From Owenia fusiformis (Eukaryota > Annelida > Polychaeta > Sabellida > Oweniidae), in NCBI GenBank assembly GCA_903813345.2, contig CAIIXF020000001.1, positions 8,807,098-8,871,097 on the forward strand: a DNA stretch of 64,000 nt. The letters run 5' to 3'. A program made the translations under genes and the position numbers. The notes under the pieces are model-generated. The model had not been told where the DNA came from and ran no database searches. It saw nothing but the letters and a program-made list of their open reading frames with translations. This document shows positions 60,823 to 64,000 of the stretch, in pieces. Each line of letters begins with the position of its first letter. Positions within the stretch are counted from its first letter, which is position 1.

Positions 60823-61845
60823 ACCATACAATTACATAAGTGATCAAAAGTGGGCGTCGCCCTTATCATAGTAGATGATTGCCATTCTCTTAAAATACAG
60901 AGTTTTACTTGACTTTTGAGATATATTTATAATGATGTTCTTCGGTTATATTAAATATGAAGCATTTTTGGTAAATAATGTACATGTAAGTGTTATACTT
61001 ATTGCATTGGGGAGGGGGTAGATGGGGGGGGGTGTAACAGAATTGGAAGAGGGCAAAGCTAATCACCCTTAAGTATAAATCTCATCTACATAGTTCTGGA
61101 TTTCATAGGGTTCATCTTCTGGGTCTTCTTCACATTCATCTGAATATATAGGATATTATAATTCTGCATCATTGGTAAGTATAAAGACCATAGAATTACT
61201 CAAGTGATCAAAAGTGGGCGTCGCCCTTATAGATTCATTCTCTATAAATACAGAGTCTAAGTTGACTTTTGAGATACATTTACATTACAACTTCTTTGAT
61301 TAAACTTAATTTCAAGCATTTCTGGTTAGTAATGCACATCTAATTGTAATAGTTCTTGCCTGGGGGAGGATGGGGGAGAGTAGTAACAGAATTGGGAGGG
61401 GGCAGAGGTAATCAGCCTTAAGTATAAATCTCATCTGCATAGTTCTGGATTTCATGGGGTACATCGTCTGGGTCTTCTTCATATTCATCTCAATATATGG
61501 GATATGACAATTTACAGGATTTGTCAAACACCATACAATTACATATTTATAAACGATCAAAAGGAGTGTCACCCTAACAATAGTAGATGATTGGTTCTTT
61601 GTATAAATACAAAATTGAACTTGACTTTTGAGATACATTCATAGTTATACTGAACTCCTGTTATTATAATTTATGTCAAGCATTTCTGGTAAATACATCT
61701 GTGTAAGTATTATAGTTTTTACATTTGGGCAGGGGTGAGTAGTAACAGAATTAGAATGTGTAGATCTAATCTGCCTTTAAGTATAAATCTCATCTTTTTA
61801 ATTCTGGATTTCATAGGGTACATTTTCTGGGGTTTTCTGATTCAT
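60823..61845 (+). repeat. element C left arm, three tandem units
   Basis: GATCAAAAG marks units at 60842, 61206 and 61555. Each contains TTTTGAGATA, a G-rich run, TAACAGAATTGG and TCATAGGG(T)TCAT-type phrases. Confidence 0.85.
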
Positions 61846-62117
61846 CTCCTGGTGTTGCTATATCACCAATCTCTTGTATGAGAATATCAGTCAATACCCA
61901 CTGGAAAGATATGGAGCCATTTAGTTTCCATTCAAGTCCATCTGGTGGTTCACTACGAGGATTTGCAATATGGGCCATACAGACAATAAGTGCTTTATAT
62001 GGATGAGATGGTTACAACAATCAGACAGTCATTCATTAGACCAACTTAGGAAAATTATCTAGAGATGAGATGAGTGTGACACCCATAATGACCTTGGAAA
62101 GGCACAAATAGCAAGTA

Positions 62118-63130
62118 TAGACGAAGACATAAAGATGACAAAAACCGCAATCAAAGACTTTCTTGATCCATTTACCATTGACGATGAAGGTCATCTCTAC
62201 GGTGTATCATAAGGAGAATCTGTGCCAAATGATGTCGCTGCAGATCTCATCTAATTTTAGTCAAAAGGGGAAATTGCATGAAGAGATGCCATCTGAGATT
62301 AGTTGAAAAAAAGATTTTATGATCTAATAAAACATATGAAATTGAAAACTATAGCAGCAAACTACAGCAGCAACAGTGACAGTGACAGTAAAAAAGTACT
62401 CAGAACAAGCTTATACAAATACATTCTGAATGAAACATCTTTGAACAGCTTCGTTCTGCTTAAGAACATAAAATTAGCCTAGAATGTCTCCTGCAGTTCC
62501 TATTGAGCCCTGTGCCTTGGGCTCTAGGAACACTGACTGGACTTCTTGCAAGAACAGAGAAACGCATCCCTATGCATGAACATGTACCCACAAGTGCCAA
62601 AGGGAAAGGACCAAAATTTGTAATAGAACCCAGCAAGAAAAAGAAAACTTCTAAATGTATACAAGTCATAAGGAAAACAAACCCCAACTATCCCAAACCA
62701 TAATTCAACTTGAAAGGTAGTTTTGTTTCTGGATCTGGCGGAGACTGTTTCAAGATTCTACAATTGCAGATTGATTCGTTTTTGTATGTGATAATTACAT
62801 CAAAAATTCTATAAAGGAACCTGAAAGAGGGGAGGGACACCTTGCCCTATTTAAGGTAGAAAAACACGAGTCCCTAAAGATTGGAATTAGTTCTTGTATG
62901 ATGATGAAAACAAAAAGCAAATACAGCAAAGTGTGCTGCTGGATATTTGAGTTGGAAACAAATGAAGACTGATGTCAGTGGTATTTCCTCCAATATAGAC
63001 CCTGACATATATGGGCACCCATATATGCAGCCTTCCTAGCACTCCACACATTCACAGATGAAGTGCCATGCAGAAGGGGCAATAGCACCTTTTTAAAAGG
63101 CAAAGGTGGAGCGCCATATAGATACACTCA
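62118..63130 (+). pseudogene. HAFTGCD-family protein remnant in element C
   Basis: In shifting frames: DEDIKMTKTAIKDFLDP, then FTIDDEGHLYGVS (62127-62210); a KKRFYDLIKHMKLKT block (62307-62350); MSPVPWALGTLTGLLARTEK (62480-62580); VPKDWN.FLYDDENKK (62870-62925); and AFLALHTFTDEVPCRRGN, then STFLKGKGG (63030-63110). Order and motifs fit, from memory, the middle-to-late part of a multicopy uncharacterised family (…NWVNPF…, …P.PWSLAT.DG…KT.K, …W..FL….NK, HAFTGCD). Many stops; the HEEADTR section is missing. Shares the HTFT/FHTI motif with element B. Confidence 0.6.
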
Positions 63131-63234
63131 ACTGAATGACTCTCAAATCTGAAAGTGTAGTGGTATATTCTCCCACATGATATTGTTAATATATTAACAT
63201 CGGGAGGTTTATGAAAATGATCAGCCTATGATAT

Positions 63235-64000
63235 TAATACTTAAGACTGACTGGCCATTGGCTCTGCCCCCTCCCATTTCTGCTACTACCCCCCTTGCCC
63301 CCCACAGGGAATAAATATTACAATACTAAATGTAATCAAAGAAGTTTTAATATAAAAAATAAATCTTGAAGTCAAGTTAAACTCCATATTCATAGAGAAT
63401 GAATTATCTACTATTGTTAGAGCAACACCCACTTTTGATCACTTATGTAATTGTATGGTCTTTGACACTTACCAATCATGTAAATTGAAATATCCCATAT
63501 ATTGAGATGAAGAAGACCCAGAAGTGAAGAAGACCCACAAGATGCACCCCTTGAAATCCAGAACTAAATAAATGAGATTTACATTTAAGGCTTATTAGCT
63601 CTGCCCATTTCCAATTCTGTTACTCCCCCCCCCCTCCTCCACCCCCAGACAATAACTATTACAATTAGATGTACATATATAACTTACCAGAAATGCTTGA
63701 CATTAAGTATAAATCAAAGGTGTTTTTAAGTAAATGTACTTCAAAAGTCAAGTTAAACTCTGTATTTATAGAGAATGAACCATATACTATGATTAGGGCG
63801 ACGCCCACTTTTGATCACATGTGTAATTCTATGGTCTTTGACACTTACCAACCATGTAAATTTATATCTTATATATTGAGATGAATATTATAAGACCCAG
63901 AAGCTGTACCCTATGAAATCTAGAACCATGTAGATGAGATTTACACTTAAGGCTGATAAGCTCTGCCCCCTCCCAATTCTGTTACTACCCCCCCCCCCTC
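63235..64000 (-). repeat. element C right arm, at least two inverted units
   Basis: TTTTGATCAC at 63433 and 63809 marks units 376 bp apart, inverted relative to 60823-61845, and cut by the window end at a C-rich run. Confidence 0.85.

Larger units (their letters stand above)
60823..64000. mobile_element. element C: long inverted arms of tandem units around a gene remnant (partial)
   Basis: The left arm (60823-61845) is three tandem units of about 350-365 bp. The right arm (63235 to beyond 64000) has the same units inverted; GATCAAAAGTGGGCGTCGCC against GGGCGACGCCCACTTTTGATC shows the pairing. The 1.4-kb core carries a decayed HAFTGCD-family gene. The element runs off the window, so its right end and target duplication are unseen. 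It lies in PYCR intron 6. Confidence 0.8.

Noticed and set aside
60217-63700. Missing last exon of PYCR
   Set aside because: No frame with the expected conserved C-terminal text or an acceptor in phase was found; the region is element C.

Overview
The window is eukaryotic nuclear DNA, most likely from an aquatic invertebrate animal. It is AT-rich, intron-containing, crowded with transposon remnants, and has no bacterial-type operons. The one host gene I recognise with confidence is a pyrroline-5-carboxylate reductase (PYCR, closest in wording to the PYCR3 type). Six exons lie on the + strand between 49264 and 60007, all with GT-AG introns and matching phases; the last exon or exons are beyond the right edge. 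Intron 1 is 7.8 kb and packed with repeats.

Layout. 1-2281: no gene seen. 2282-9885: a complete, young LTR retrotransposon with 870-bp LTRs that read as identical, a 4-bp ATAT target duplication, one long Gag-type ORF and no pol. Its leader holds six tandem copies of a small hairpin. 9886-24416: mostly non-coding, with an inverted-repeat element around a tRNA-like segment (11.5-12.0 kb), a dispersed repeat (15.5 kb), a 66-bp minisatellite (16.2 kb), small MITEs, and a CpG-bearing promoter-like stretch (23.7-24.2 kb). 24417-28804 (element A), 33719-38749 (element B) and 60823-64000+ (element C) are three large inverted-repeat structures. 41.4 kb is a degenerate array. 43364-43833 is a clean hAT-type MITE with a perfect 8-bp target duplication. 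46.4-46.7 kb has two NRF-1-like sites beside hAT-like termini. 49.3-60.0 kb is PYCR, whose introns hold a broken mariner with a nested tandem-repeat element, a Tc1/mariner-like deletion derivative, a further MITE and palindromic snapback repeats.

The most interesting observation is that elements A, B and C each carry decayed pieces of what looks like one large multi-domain protein family: a Cys/His N-terminal domain in A; a middle region plus an HTFTD remnant in C; and a charged HEEAD-like region plus FHTI motifs in B, twice and in opposite orientation. From memory this is an uncharacterised, highly multicopy family of aquatic animals with HEEADTR and FHAFTGCD motifs. Finding it inside three separate long-inverted-repeat structures, with tandem-repeat units in the arms, suggests one lineage of long-arm transposons. 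The second is the Gag-only LTR element with its hairpin array, probably mobilised in trans. Family assignments are from memory and were not searched.
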